From: an uncultured Clostridia bacterium
GTDB lineage: Bacteria > Bacillota > Clostridia > Christensenellales > Aristaeellaceae
Length of the DNA: 55,347 nt
NCBI GenBank assembly: GCA_946411525.1
Contig: CAMKEI010000009.1
Location: 1 to 55,347, forward strand
Direction: 5' to 3'
Notes under the pieces: generated by a model
Told to the model about the DNA's origin: nothing
Databases searched by the model: none
What the model saw: the letters and a program-made list of their open reading frames with translations, nothing else
In this document: piece by piece, positions 28,099-37,237 of the stretch
Position numbering within the stretch: the stretch's first letter is position 1
Layout: every line of letters starts with the position of its first letter
Program-made: the position numbers and the translations under genes

Positions 28099-28847
28099 CC
28101 CGCATTCCCCTTTCCGACGGGCTGATACGGCCCCTCGCACAGTTCTGCGACTTCCGTCCGCATCAGGTGCGGATACACCTCTTCCCGGCTGCCCCGTTTT
28201 TCCACTGTGCCGCCCTTGATCACGATGATCTCGTCAGCGATGTTCAGAATCCGTTCCTGGTGGGAAATGATCAGGATCGAGCTGTCCCGGATGTCCTCCC
28301 GCATCCGCTGGAAGACCTCGGTCAGGTTCCGGAAACTCCACAGGTCAATCCCGGCCTCCGGCTCGTCAAAAACCGACAGTACCGCCTTGCGGGCAAGCAC
28401 CGTGGCAATCTCAATCCGTTTCAGTTCGCCGCCGGACAGGCTCGCGTTCACTTCCCGGTCCACGTAATCCCGCGCGCACAGGCCCACGGAGGACAGGTAC
28501 TGGCAGGCGTCCGATACGGACAGCGTCTTCCCGGCCGCGATGCGGATCAGATCCAGTACCCGGATCCCCTTGAAGCGCACCGGTTGCTGGAACGCATAGG
28601 CAATTCCCTTCTGCGCCCGTTCGGTAATGCCCAGTTCCGTAATGTCCTCGCCGTTGAAAAAAATACGCCCGGCAGTGGGCTTTTCGATCCCGGCAATCAG
28701 CCTGGCCAGCGTGGATTTCCCGCCGCCGTTCGGTCCGGTTACCACAACCAGTTTCCTGTCCGGAATCGTCAGGCTGACGTCCCGGATGATTTCCTTGTCC
28801 TTTCCGGCGTCATCCACGAGAAAGGAAATATTTTTTAACTCAAGCAT
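28092..28847 (-). CDS. sufC: SufC-type Fe-S assembly ATPase
   Basis: 251 residues, ABC-type ATPase without membrane partner. Walker A GPNGGGKST (~38-46), Q-loop FQQPVRFKG, signature SLSGGELKRIEIATVLARK (~136-154), Walker B AVLSVFDEPEAGIDLW and His of the switch in ISHQER. The ELKRIE signature and the EPEAGIDLWSF motif are diagnostic of SufC. It hydrolyses ATP to drive cluster assembly on the SufB-like scaffold encoded immediately downstream. RBS GGAG six bases before ATG 28847. The pair is followed by a bidirectional terminator and preceded by an AT-rich heptamer-repeat spacer. Confidence 0.94.
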   Translation of the reverse strand: MLELKNISFLVDDAGKDKEIIRDVSLTIPDRKLVVVTGPNGGGKSTLARLIAGIEKPTAGRIFFNGEDITELGITERAQKGIAYAFQQPVRFKGIRVLDLIRIAAGKTLSVSDACQYLSSVGLCARDYVDREVNASLSGGELKRIEIATVLARKAVLSVFDEPEAGIDLWSFRNLTEVFQRMREDIRDSSILIISHQERILNIADEIIVIKGGTVEKRGSREEVYPHLMRTEVAELCEGPYQPVGKGNAGC

Positions 28848-28861
28848 ATCGTTCTCCGGTT

Positions 28862-28903
28862 TCTGAATAATTCATGTTTCACAATTCATAATTCATAATT
28901 GAG
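28862..28903. repeat. GAATTNT heptamer repeat cluster, left of the suf-ppx spacer
   Basis: Reverse-oriented units (AATTCAT repeated) upstream of sufC. Together with the cluster at 28971-29013 it brackets a 67-bp stretch with no gene. Confidence 0.65.
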
Positions 28904-28970
28904 TTACTCTTTCCCCTGCTGGTCCATAACAGTTGCGGGTTTCCCTTTTGCCCGGCCGTGTATCGGCTTG

Positions 28971-29013
28971 ACCATTCATCATTGTGAATTCTGCATTATG
29001 AATTCTGAATTGA
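28971..29013. repeat. GAATTNT heptamer repeat cluster overlapping the ppx stop codon
   Basis: ACCATTCAT followed by GTGAATT CTGCATT ATGAATT CTGAATT. The ppx stop codon (28996-28998) and its last four sense codons (IQNS) lie inside the repeat. Confidence 0.7.
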
Positions 29014-29919
29014 TTTGCCGCAAAAGTATTTGTGGAAGTACCCGTCCAGATTGCCCCATTCGCTGACGGTAATCCGATCCATACCGAGGCAGTCCATCAC
29101 CCCAAGCAGGATGCAGATGCCGTGAACCACAATGTCCGCGCGGCTGGGCTGAAGGCCCGGGAGTCTGACCCGCTCCTCCACTTTCATGTCCGCCAGCGTT
29201 TCGCCGATCTCCCGGATCTCGCCGGCTGTGATTGTGGTTCCGTGCACATGGGTCCGGTTTGTCCAGGGTTGTTTCAGCGTCATCGCCGCCAGCGTCGTGA
29301 AGGTTCCGCCGGTGCCGACCCAGCTGTCCGGAAGCTCCAGCCCGGGATAATCCCGAAGATGCTCATCCAGGATCTCCGCCGCCGCGACCTCCACCGGTTT
29401 CATGTCTTCCCTCCGGTCCAGGCGCAGCCGCCGGTACAGCCTGACGGCGCCCATCTGGCAGGAAAAGGCGCATTCGATCCCGGCCGGAGTTCCGATGGCG
29501 ATCTCCGTGCTGCCTCCGCCGATATCAATGATCCCGCAGCGTTCCGCTGATACCGCCGCCGAGGCGCCCAGGAAACTGAGCTCCGCCTCTTCCTCGCCGG
29601 AAATAATCCGAAGCGGCACGCCGGTTTCCTGTTCCACCGCTGCCATGAAAACCCGGCCGTTCGCCGCGTCCCTGGCAGCGCTTGTCGCGAAAATCGCAAG
29701 CTCTTCCGCGCCGTTCTGCCGCGCCTCCGAAGCCATGCGCCGGACAGCCGAAACCGTCTTGTCCATACTGACCGGATCCAGGTTGCCTGCCGCGTCCAGG
29801 CCCGCAAACAGGCGCGTGCCTTCCCGGTCACGCCGCAGGCGCTGAAAATCCGCGCCGCTGACGTCCGCCAGAAGGCTCCGAACCGAATTGGACCCGATCC
29901 CGATCACGGCAGTTTTCAC
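28996..29919 (-). CDS. Ppx/GppA family phosphatase (exopolyphosphatase-like)
   Basis: 307 residues from the GTG at 29919, which has AGGAGG six bases upstream; a TTG at 29934 would add five residues and lies inside the RBS. ASKHA (actin-like ATPase) fold: GIGSNSVRSLLADV at the start, FATSAARDAANG near 85, ISGEEEAELSFLG near 115, IDIGGGSTEIAIG (~137-149) and GTGGTFTTLAAM near 205. The family hydrolyses polyphosphate or the pentaphosphate (p)ppGpp alarmone; the short single-domain form here lacks the C-terminal HD-like domain of E. coli Ppx. It lies 11 bp after the divIC-like gene in the same direction. The last residues IQNS are encoded by the heptamer repeat. Confidence 0.9.
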   Translation of the reverse strand: MKTAVIGIGSNSVRSLLADVSGADFQRLRRDREGTRLFAGLDAAGNLDPVSMDKTVSAVRRMASEARQNGAEELAIFATSAARDAANGRVFMAAVEQETGVPLRIISGEEEAELSFLGASAAVSAERCGIIDIGGGSTEIAIGTPAGIECAFSCQMGAVRLYRRLRLDRREDMKPVEVAAAEILDEHLRDYPGLELPDSWVGTGGTFTTLAAMTLKQPWTNRTHVHGTTITAGEIREIGETLADMKVEERVRLPGLQPSRADIVVHGICILLGVMDCLGMDRITVSEWGNLDGYFHKYFCGKSIQNS

Positions 29920-29930
29920 GGTTTTCCTCC

Positions 29931-30269
29931 TCAATCGTTCATTTCGTCCATAAGAATTTTCAGTTCCTCTTCCGAGTAGGCGTAAAGCACCTCCGGGTTG
30001 GTAAACTCAAAGCGGATCGCGTCCTTCCTGACGTATGAATAGTCCCTTACCGCGCTGGACATAATATATTCTTCCGTCCCGATCACGTTCAGCTCCCTGT
30101 CCAGGCGCTTGAACTCCTCTTCCAGCTTTGTTTTTTTCACCCGCAGGATCTTCTCTTCCTCTGCTTTTTCATTCAGGGTACCCCTCAGGGAGGTGTGCAG
30201 GATCAGGAAGATCAGCAGCATGATTGCAAGGATCAGCAGAAAACCTTTCAGGTTCATCGACCGGTACAC
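29931..30269 (-). CDS. FtsB/DivIC-like septum formation initiator
   Basis: 112 residues. The start is a GTG at 30269 with AAAGGAGG ten bases upstream; ATG at 30257 is an alternative. One transmembrane helix (~9-27: FLLILAIMLLIFLILHTS) is followed by a coiled coil (~33-65: EEEKILRVKKTKLEEEFKRL) and a short globular end with YIMSSAVRDYSYVRKDAIRFEF, the layout of DivIC/FtsB, which recruit and regulate division septum enzymes. Length is normal. It precedes ppx, a common arrangement near DivIC in Clostridia, and follows polC by about 60 bp in the chromosome but is on the same strand, so could be read through from the polC region. Confidence 0.85.
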   Translation of the reverse strand: MYRSMNLKGFLLILAIMLLIFLILHTSLRGTLNEKAEEEKILRVKKTKLEEEFKRLDRELNVIGTEEYIMSSAVRDYSYVRKDAIRFEFTNPEVLYAYSEEELKILMDEMND

Positions 30270-30332
30270 TCCCGTCTTCCCTCCTTTCCCGTTTCCTAAT
30301 ACATTTCGCTTTGATTTCGGATAAATCCTGCC

Positions 30333-33300
30333 TTAAAACATGCTGATCTGGTTCGTCTCGCTCAGCCCCTGCAGCGCGCCCTGGGTCCGCAGGGTTTCAA
30401 TCACGCTGGAACCGACCTTTCCCCGGATCTGCAGGTCCTCGATGCTGAGGAACGGGCCGTCCTTCCGCGCCTCCGCGATCGGAACCGCCGCGCTTTCACC
30501 CAGGCCCGGCAGGCTGATGAAGGGACAGCGGATATTGCCGTCTTCAACCAGGAACCGCCTGACGTCGCTCCGGTAAAGATCCACCGGCAGGAAGCGGATC
30601 CCGCGCAGGTTCATCTCCAGCACCAGCTCCAGGCAGGTGGCAATATCCTTGTCCCGGGCGGACGGCTGATCCATGTTCCTGATCTCTTTGATCTTCCTTC
30701 TCGCCTCTGCCGGCGGCAGGATCATCGACGAGGAATCAAAGCCGTCCCCGCGCACCGTAAAATATGCGCAGTAATAGGCCAGCGGCTCATGCACCTTGAA
30801 CCAGGCCACCCGCAGCGCCATTGTCACATAGGCCACGGCGTGCCCCTTGGGAAACATGTACTTGATCTTTTTGCAGCTGTCCACAAACCATTCCGGCACG
30901 TTGACCTCGGCCATGGCTTTTTCCATGTCGGGTTTCAGCCCGCGGCCCTTCCGGACGCTCTCCATGGTGGTAAAGGCGAGCTTGGGTTTCACGCCCTTGT
31001 CGATAAGGTAATTCATGATGTCGTCGCGGCAGCAGACGCATTCGCTCAGCGTTGCCGTACCGCTGGAGATAATCTCCTGTGCGTTGCCCAGCCATACGTC
31101 CGTTCCGTGGCTCAGGCCGGAGATGCGAAGCAGTTCCTCCATGGTATGCGGCTTGGTCTCCTCCAGCATGCCCCGGACAAAGCCCGTGCCGAACTCCGGT
31201 ACACCGTAGGTGCCGGTGTTGCAGAGGATATCCTCTGTCGTCACGCCCAGCGCTTCCGGTGAGGAGAACAGGCTCCGCACCTGCGGGTCGTCCAGCGGCA
31301 CGTCCTTGAAATTGATGCCCGTCAGCAGCTCCAGTTCATGCAGCATTGTCGGATCGTCATGACCGAGGCAGTCCAGCTTCACCAGGATATCGTGCATGCT
31401 GTTGAAGTCGAAGTGCGTGGTGGTGAAATCGCTCTCCAGGTCGTCCGCCGGATGCTGTACCGCCGTGAAATCATAGATCTCATATTCCAGCGGAACCACA
31501 ACCATGCCGCCCGGATGCTGTCCGGTGGTCCGTTTCACACCGGTACACTTCAGGGCCAGGCGGTCCTTTTCGGCGTTCCCCGCCTGGATTCCCCGTTCCT
31601 CCAGGTACTTGAGCACATAACCGTAAGCTGTTTTGTCCGCCAGGCCGGAAATGGTCCCCGCGCGGAATACATGGTCCTGTCCGAACAGCTCTTCCACGTA
31701 GTGATGGGCTCTGTTCTGATACTCGCCTGAGAAATTCAGGTCGATATCCGGCACCTTGTCTCCCTCGAATCCCAGGAAAACCTCGAAGGGGATATCAAAT
31801 CCGTCCTTGGTCAGCGGCTGGCCGCAGTCGGGGCAGTCCCGGTCCGGCAGATCCACGCCGACGTGATACTGGCTCTTGTCCACATCGAAAAAGCCCTTAT
31901 GGCACCGGGGACAGCGGTAATGGGGCGGAAGCGCGTTCACTTCGGTGATCCCGCACATCCGGGCTACCAGGCTGGAACCCACGCTGCCGCGGCTGCCTAC
32001 CAGGTAGCCGTCCTCCAGTGAACGGGAAACCAGCTTCTGGGCAATGGAATACAGCGTGCAGTAGCCGTAGCCCACGATGGACTTCAGTTCCTTTTTCAGC
32101 CGCGCCTCCACGATCTCCGGCAGCGGCGAACCGTACATGTCCTCCGCCGTATCCCAGGTCATCTGCTGGATCATGTCCTCAGCGTCGTCCCAGAAGGGCT
32201 GGAAGGTATCCTCTCCCTTCGGATGTTTCGGGAACAGCCGGATTTCCTCCACCTGCTCCGCGATCTTCCTCGGATTGTCGATAACGACCTCTTTGGCTTT
32301 GTCCGCTCCAAGCCAGGCGAACTCCTCCAGCATTTCGTCCGTCGTCCTGAAATAGAGCGGCGGCTGGTTGTCCGCGTCGCTGAATTTCATGCCGGCCTGG
32401 ATAATGGCCCGCCCGATGGCGTCGTCCGGATCCAGGAAATGCACGTCTCCCGTAGCCACCACGGGGATATTCAGTTCTTCGCCCAGCTTCACGATCTCCC
32501 GGTTCAGCTCCCGCAGTTCCTCCTCCGTGGAAACCTGTCCCTCCCGGATCAGGAAAGCGTTGTTCCCGGTCGGCTGAATCTCCAGGTAATCGTAGAAGGA
32601 CGCGATCTGTTTCAGCTTCTCGTGATCCTCCCGGTTCAGCACCGCCCGGAACAGTTCGCCGGCTTCGCAGGCACTTCCCAGGATCAGGCCCTCCCGGTGC
32701 TGCTCGATAATCTGCCGGGGCATATGCGGCACCCGTTTGAACCAGTCCAGATGACTGATGGAAACCAGCCGGTTCAGGTTTACCAGACCGGTCCGGTTCT
32801 TCGCCAGCAGGATGATATGCCAGCTTTCGCCGATAGCGCCTCCTGTCAGCGCCTTGTTCAGGTCCTGCTCGCTCACGGCGTCCGGATACAGCTGCCGGGT
32901 TTCCGCAAACATACGCTTCAGGCACAGCGCCGTGGCCTTCGCGTCGTGAACCGCCCGGTGAGCGTTCTTCAGGCTCACGCCCAGGTGCTTGCACAGGGCA
33001 GCCAGGCGGAAGGATTTCAGGTCCGGATACAGCTTGCGGGCATAGGCAAGCGTGTCCAGCACCGGCGTGGACAGGCTCATTCCGAGCCGTTTCAGCTCTG
33101 CCTTCAGAAGGCTTGCGTCAAAATGGGCGTTATGCGCCGCGATCGGTGCGCTTCCGATGAACTCCAGCAGTTTCGGCAGCGCTTGCTCCGCCTTCGGCTG
33201 CCCCTGCAGCATCGCATCGCTGATCCCGGTAATCTCCGTAATTTCCGGACCCACCGGCTGGCCCGGATCCACCAGTTGCTCGAAGGTGTCGGTCACCTCT

Positions 33301-34814
33301 CCGCCTTCCAGTTTCACAGCGCCGATTTCTATGATCCGCGCTTTGCCGGTGTTCAGGCCTGTGCTCTCGAAGTCCAGCACGACTACCGGCCCGTCATAGG
33401 GCCGCCCGTCCGCGTCCTCCACAATCGGTTTTTCGTCAATCAGGTATCCCTCACAGCCCGGAATCAGCTTGATCTTTCCCTTGGCCGCCCGGAAAGCGGA
33501 CGGGAACGACTGCAGTACGCCGTGGTCTGTTACGGCCACCGCGGGATGACCCCACTTTGCCGCGCGTTCTATCAGTTTTTCCACGGGCGTCAGCGCGTCC
33601 ATCGTGGACATGTTGGTATGCATGTGGAGCTCGACCCGCTTTTCGGCGGCAGTGTCCTCCCGCTCCTCTTTTTCCGTCTCCACCATGTCCCGCACGGTAA
33701 TGCTCAGATCCCGCGCGTAGCTGTCATACAGGCATTCGCCCCGGATGCGGGCGCATATGCCGTCTTTGATCCGGTCCGCCTTTTCCCTGACGGCCGCCCG
33801 CTCTTCGTCGGTAATCGGCGTCGCTTCCGCTTCTTCTTTTTTCATGAAGCGGCTGCGATACCGGAAAAAGATCTTGCACAATACGGAACTGGTTCCGTCG
33901 GTCACAGCGAAGGTCACCAGCAGCGTTTCGCCGCCTTTCAGCTCCCGCTGCTCCGTCCGGAAGACTTCGCCCCGGATCACCACCAGGCCGCTCTCGCCGG
34001 TCAGTTCCCGGATTTCCACCGGCCGGTCCGCGATGCCTCGTCCGAGAATCGGCTTCCCCACAGGGGAATCCGGCGTCTCATCCGCTGCGTTCTTCCCTTT
34101 TTTGCCGTCTGCCTGCTCCCTCCGGGGCTTCGCCGGTTTTTTCTCTCCGGCCGGCTTCTTCGTGTCCCCGTCCTCTTTGGCGACGCTGACCCCGGTTCCG
34201 TACCGTTCCGCCATCTCCTTGGCCGTCACGATCAGCGCGGCGGTGTCCCGTCGTTCCTCCTTCATTTTCCGGAGCCGCTCCTCCCGGGTGCCCTCCACGG
34301 TCATCTCCACCCGGATCTTTGCCGCAAAGATATCGTAGATGGCCGTGGCCAGCCGCGGTCCTACGTCGCTCTGCCGCATGACCCTCAGGCTGAACTCATC
34401 CGGAAACACCAGCGTCAGCAGGCCGTCCCTGTCTCCCTCTCCGGTCAGATCCGTGGTATCCGTCAGCTGGTTCTTTTCCATCTGCCAGCCGATCCGGCCG
34501 ATCCATCCGCGGGCCATCGGGTAATTTCTGCGAAGGAAATCGTCCAGCACCTGCCGGTAGGGAGAAGGATCCTCCAGGAAGTCCGCCTTCAGACCGGGGG
34601 AAGTAATCCTGAGCGCCAGCGGCCGTCCGGGGAACATCTCCCGCAGGATCGTTTCCAGCTTCAGGAACTGCTTTTCTCCCGCCAGCACGGTGCTGTTGAA
34701 CGTAATATAGGTTTTTCTGGAAGATTTGACATAAGTAACCCGCGGAGCCGACAGTTTCCCTGCCAGATCCGGGATTTCCCGCGCGATCCGCGCCATCAGA
34801 TCTTCATAGCTCAT
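30333..34814 (-). CDS. polC: DNA polymerase III alpha subunit, PolC type
   Basis: 1493 residues, full-length PolC, the essential replicase of low-GC-type Firmicutes. Order of domains: N-terminal PolC domain (1-~200), a Lys/Pro-rich linker (KKPAGEKKPAKPRRE), OB-fold (~265-380), PHP domain starting at VELHMHTNMS (~394), DEDD 3'-5' exonuclease inserted in the PHP domain (VVLDFESTG, ~476), then the polymerase core with palm aspartates in PDIDLNFSG (~1023) and the zinc finger (YRCPRCHKGFF, CPDCGQ) just before it, and C-terminal HhH domain. RBS GGGG before ATG 34814. The gene closes the frr-uppS-cdsA-dxr-rseP-ispG-polC arrangement found in many Clostridia and Bacilli. Confidence 0.97.
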   Translation of the reverse strand: MSYEDLMARIAREIPDLAGKLSAPRVTYVKSSRKTYITFNSTVLAGEKQFLKLETILREMFPGRPLALRITSPGLKADFLEDPSPYRQVLDDFLRRNYPMARGWIGRIGWQMEKNQLTDTTDLTGEGDRDGLLTLVFPDEFSLRVMRQSDVGPRLATAIYDIFAAKIRVEMTVEGTREERLRKMKEERRDTAALIVTAKEMAERYGTGVSVAKEDGDTKKPAGEKKPAKPRREQADGKKGKNAADETPDSPVGKPILGRGIADRPVEIRELTGESGLVVIRGEVFRTEQRELKGGETLLVTFAVTDGTSSVLCKIFFRYRSRFMKKEEAEATPITDEERAAVREKADRIKDGICARIRGECLYDSYARDLSITVRDMVETEKEEREDTAAEKRVELHMHTNMSTMDALTPVEKLIERAAKWGHPAVAVTDHGVLQSFPSAFRAAKGKIKLIPGCEGYLIDEKPIVEDADGRPYDGPVVVLDFESTGLNTGKARIIEIGAVKLEGGEVTDTFEQLVDPGQPVGPEITEITGISDAMLQGQPKAEQALPKLLEFIGSAPIAAHNAHFDASLLKAELKRLGMSLSTPVLDTLAYARKLYPDLKSFRLAALCKHLGVSLKNAHRAVHDAKATALCLKRMFAETRQLYPDAVSEQDLNKALTGGAIGESWHIILLAKNRTGLVNLNRLVSISHLDWFKRVPHMPRQIIEQHREGLILGSACEAGELFRAVLNREDHEKLKQIASFYDYLEIQPTGNNAFLIREGQVSTEEELRELNREIVKLGEELNIPVVATGDVHFLDPDDAIGRAIIQAGMKFSDADNQPPLYFRTTDEMLEEFAWLGADKAKEVVIDNPRKIAEQVEEIRLFPKHPKGEDTFQPFWDDAEDMIQQMTWDTAEDMYGSPLPEIVEARLKKELKSIVGYGYCTLYSIAQKLVSRSLEDGYLVGSRGSVGSSLVARMCGITEVNALPPHYRCPRCHKGFFDVDKSQYHVGVDLPDRDCPDCGQPLTKDGFDIPFEVFLGFEGDKVPDIDLNFSGEYQNRAHHYVEELFGQDHVFRAGTISGLADKTAYGYVLKYLEERGIQAGNAEKDRLALKCTGVKRTTGQHPGGMVVVPLEYEIYDFTAVQHPADDLESDFTTTHFDFNSMHDILVKLDCLGHDDPTMLHELELLTGINFKDVPLDDPQVRSLFSSPEALGVTTEDILCNTGTYGVPEFGTGFVRGMLEETKPHTMEELLRISGLSHGTDVWLGNAQEIISSGTATLSECVCCRDDIMNYLIDKGVKPKLAFTTMESVRKGRGLKPDMEKAMAEVNVPEWFVDSCKKIKYMFPKGHAVAYVTMALRVAWFKVHEPLAYYCAYFTVRGDGFDSSSMILPPAEARRKIKEIRNMDQPSARDKDIATCLELVLEMNLRGIRFLPVDLYRSDVRRFLVEDGNIRCPFISLPGLGESAAVPIAEARKDGPFLSIEDLQIRGKVGSSVIETLRTQGALQGLSETNQISMF

Positions 34815-34846
34815 TGTGACCCCTGTGTTATTCCCTGTATAAGTAT

Positions 34847-34882
34847 TAATTCTGAATTATGAATTATGAATTTTGAATTATA
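34847..34882. repeat. GAATTNT heptamer repeat cluster (polC-ispG spacer)
   Basis: TAATTCT GAATTAT GAATTAT GAATTTT GAATTAT. The ispG stop codon (34864-34866) and last sense codons (IIQNS) fall inside it. Confidence 0.75.
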
Positions 34883-35910
34883 TTTTTCACTTCGGCAATC
34901 AGAATCTCTGCCAGGTCGCCCCGAACCTTCCGCGGTTCCTGCCCTTTTACAAACAGCGCGCCGCCGTCCTTCCCGCCGGCAATGCCCACGTCTGCCTCCC
35001 GGCCTTCGCCCAGGCCGTTCACAATGCAGCCCATGACCGCGACCTTCAGCGGCACCGTCACGTCGGACAGCTCCGCTTCCACCCGCCGGGCGATCTGTTC
35101 CACCGGGATGCAGGTTCGCCCGCAGGTCGGGCAGGCAATCAGCTGAACGCCCCTTGTCCGCAGGTTCAGCGCCCGCAGGATATCCCAGGCCGCCTTCGCC
35201 TCCGGCAGCGGATCCCCGCTCAGGCTCACGCGGATCGTATCGCCGATGCCGTCCGCCAGCAGCGCGCCGATGCCGATGGCGCTCTTTACCGTACCCTGTC
35301 CCGGCAGTCCCGCTTCTGTTACGCCCAGATGCAGGGGATAATCGCAGCGCTCATGCGCCAGCCGGTAAGCGTCGATGGTCAGCTTCACGTCGCTCGACTT
35401 CATGCTGAGCACAATGTCTTCAAATCCCGCCTTCTCCAGCATCCGTGCGTGTCCCAGTGCGCTTTCCACCAGGCATTCCGCCGTTGGTCCGCCGTACTTC
35501 GCCAGCAGGTCTTTCTCCGCGGAGCCGCTGTTCACACCGATCCGGATCGGGATTCCGTGGGCCTTCGCGCAGTCCGCCAGTTCCCGCACCCTGGCTTCCC
35601 CGCCGATATTGCCGGGATTGATCCGCAGTTTCGCGATCCCGTTCTCCGCAGAACGGATCGCCAGCTTATAGTCAAAATGAATGTCCGCGACAAGGGGTAC
35701 GGGGCTTTTCTCTGACAGCGTTTTCACCGCTTCCGCGCAGGCTTCGTCATACACGCTGACCCGCACGATGTCGCAGCCCGCGTCATGCAGCGCGCAGATC
35801 TGCTTCAGCGTCGCTTCCGCGTCCCGGGTATCCGTGTTTGTCATGCTCTGCACCAGCACCGGATTCCCGCCGCCCAGCTGCAGCCTGCCGACATTCACAA
35901 CCTTTGTCAT
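34864..35910 (-). CDS. ispG: 4-hydroxy-3-methylbut-2-enyl diphosphate synthase
   Basis: 348 residues, bacterial IspG (GcpE) of the non-mevalonate isoprenoid pathway: converts MEcPP to HMBPP with a [4Fe-4S] cluster. N-terminal TIM barrel with VQSMTNTDTRD and RINPGNIG; C-terminal cluster-binding domain with CPTCGRT and the MGCIVNGLGE segment, which supplies three cysteines and a glutamate. Dxr of the same pathway is two genes upstream. RBS GGAGGG before ATG 35910. The final five residues (IIQNS) come from the adjacent heptamer repeat and are not part of the conserved protein. Confidence 0.95.
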   Translation of the reverse strand: MTKVVNVGRLQLGGGNPVLVQSMTNTDTRDAEATLKQICALHDAGCDIVRVSVYDEACAEAVKTLSEKSPVPLVADIHFDYKLAIRSAENGIAKLRINPGNIGGEARVRELADCAKAHGIPIRIGVNSGSAEKDLLAKYGGPTAECLVESALGHARMLEKAGFEDIVLSMKSSDVKLTIDAYRLAHERCDYPLHLGVTEAGLPGQGTVKSAIGIGALLADGIGDTIRVSLSGDPLPEAKAAWDILRALNLRTRGVQLIACPTCGRTCIPVEQIARRVEAELSDVTVPLKVAVMGCIVNGLGEGREADVGIAGGKDGGALFVKGQEPRKVRGDLAEILIAEVKNIIQNS

Positions 35911-36004
35911 TCTTCTGCCCTCCGGATTCCGATTGATTCATCATCAATATGATCATAAGCTGTGATAATTTAACCTGTTATGTACCGTTACATTCAGGCG
36001 TAAA

Positions 36005-36046
36005 CCATTCATGATTGTGAATTATGAATTCTGAATTGTGAATTAA
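36005..36046. repeat. GAATTNT heptamer repeat cluster overlapping the rseP stop codon
   Basis: CCATTCATGATTGT followed by GAATTAT GAATTCT GAATTGT GAATTAA; the rseP stop codon occupies 36043-36045. The CCATTCAT lead-in matches that at 28971. Confidence 0.75.
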
Positions 36047-37113
36047 CCAAAGAGTCTCATAATATCCTTAAACGTGAAGAAGATCATCAGCCCGAACAGA
36101 AACGCCATTCCGACCAGGTGTACCACGGCTTCCTTTTCCGGCGGCACGGGCTTGCGCCGGATGACCTCCACAATCCCGAACACCAGCCGGCTGCCGTCCA
36201 GTCCCGGAATCGGCAGCAGGTTCATCAGGCCCAGGTTGATCGAAATCAGTACCAGCAGCTGCACATACGCACTCAGCCCGCCTTCCTGCACTTCTGTGGA
36301 GACCAGGCTGACGATACCCACCGGCCCGGATGTCTGATCCAGGCCCTTCCCGGTGGTCACCAGGTCTTTTAGTGCGCCGAGGATTGCGCCCGAAGCGTTC
36401 GCGCACCACTCCCAGGAATGCTGAAAGCCGCCCAGAAACGTTTCCGGCGACGTCTCCGTCCGGTATACGCCGCCGATCGTCACCCCGATCCGCATCCTGC
36501 CCTCTTTTTCGTCCCAGACCGGCGTCATCTCCGTCTCGAAGGTCTCTTCTCCCCGGCGGATCGTCATCCGCAGCGGGGCGTCCCCTTCCTTCCAGTCCCC
36601 GATCGCGTTCAGCAGCGTGTCCATTGTGCCGTCCATCATGTTCTCGCCGTTGATTTCCGTCACCGTATCCCCTGGTTCCATGCCGGCGGAATAGGCCGGG
36701 CCGGCTGCCATCACCTCGGCGATATAGGGGTCAATTCCGGTTACTGTGCTGACGCCGCTAACCCAGAAAAAGATTGTGGCCAGCACAAAGGCCAGCACAA
36801 AGTTCATCACCGGGCCCATCAGGATCACGAACAGCCGTTTCCATACGTTCTGCTTTGGAAACGCGCGCGGATCATCCTTCGAGATCCCTTTGGCATCATC
36901 CTCGCCGTAGAAGGCGCAGAAACCACCCAGCGGGATCGCGCGGATGCTGAAATCCGTCTCATACTTGCGGCTCTTCCATCCCACGATTTTCGGACCCATG
37001 CCGACCGCAAACTCCCGGACCTCGATCTTCATCGCCCGGGCAGCCAGAAAATGCCCGAACTCATGAACCGTGATCAGAATCGCCAGCAATAATATTGCTA
37101 AAAGAATATACAC
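36043..37113 (-). CDS. rseP: Site-2 zinc metalloprotease RseP
   Basis: 356 residues, M50 family intramembrane protease. HEFGH at residues 17-21 in the first helix holds two zinc ligands and the catalytic Glu; the third ligand is the Asp of NLLPIPGLDGSRLV near residue 298. A PDZ domain lies at ~115-200 (PAYSAGMEPGDTVTEINGE). Four transmembrane helices. It cleaves membrane-spanning anti-sigma factors or signal-peptide remnants within the membrane. The start is a GTG at 37113 with only a weak RBS; no upstream ATG fits. Position between dxr and ispG is the standard one. Confidence 0.94.
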   Translation of the reverse strand: MYILLAILLLAILITVHEFGHFLAARAMKIEVREFAVGMGPKIVGWKSRKYETDFSIRAIPLGGFCAFYGEDDAKGISKDDPRAFPKQNVWKRLFVILMGPVMNFVLAFVLATIFFWVSGVSTVTGIDPYIAEVMAAGPAYSAGMEPGDTVTEINGENMMDGTMDTLLNAIGDWKEGDAPLRMTIRRGEETFETEMTPVWDEKEGRMRIGVTIGGVYRTETSPETFLGGFQHSWEWCANASGAILGALKDLVTTGKGLDQTSGPVGIVSLVSTEVQEGGLSAYVQLLVLISINLGLMNLLPIPGLDGSRLVFGIVEVIRRKPVPPEKEAVVHLVGMAFLFGLMIFFTFKDIMRLFG

Positions 37114-37138
37114 GATGCAGATATCTCGCTTTCGTTCC

Positions 37139-37157
37139 TTCTGAATTATGAATTATT
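37139..37157. repeat. GAATTNT heptamer repeat, left end of the rseP-dxr element
   Basis: TTCT GAATTAT GAATTAT. Directly adjoins a hairpin element and a second heptamer cluster at 37238-37260. Confidence 0.65.
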
Positions 37158-37159
37158 GA

Positions 37160-37224
37160 GGAGTCATCCGTGCTTCAGCACGTCAAATGACTCCCGTGCT
37201 GCAGCCGTCAGCGCTTCAGCGCTG
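37160..37224. repeat. Nested-hairpin element between two heptamer clusters
   Basis: GGAGTCAT (37160-37167) pairs with ATGACTCC (37187-37194), enclosing CGTGC-TTCA-GCACG (37169-37182). A second hairpin AGCGC-TTCA-GCGCT follows (37210-37223). Both use the same TTCA loop. It resembles small palindromic (REP/MITE-like) elements; no ORF is present. Confidence 0.6.
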
Positions 37225-37237
37225 TAACAGCGATCAC

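Noticed and set aside
32223-34862. Long open frame antisense to polC
   Set aside because: PolC is complete on the reverse strand; the antisense translation has no motifs.
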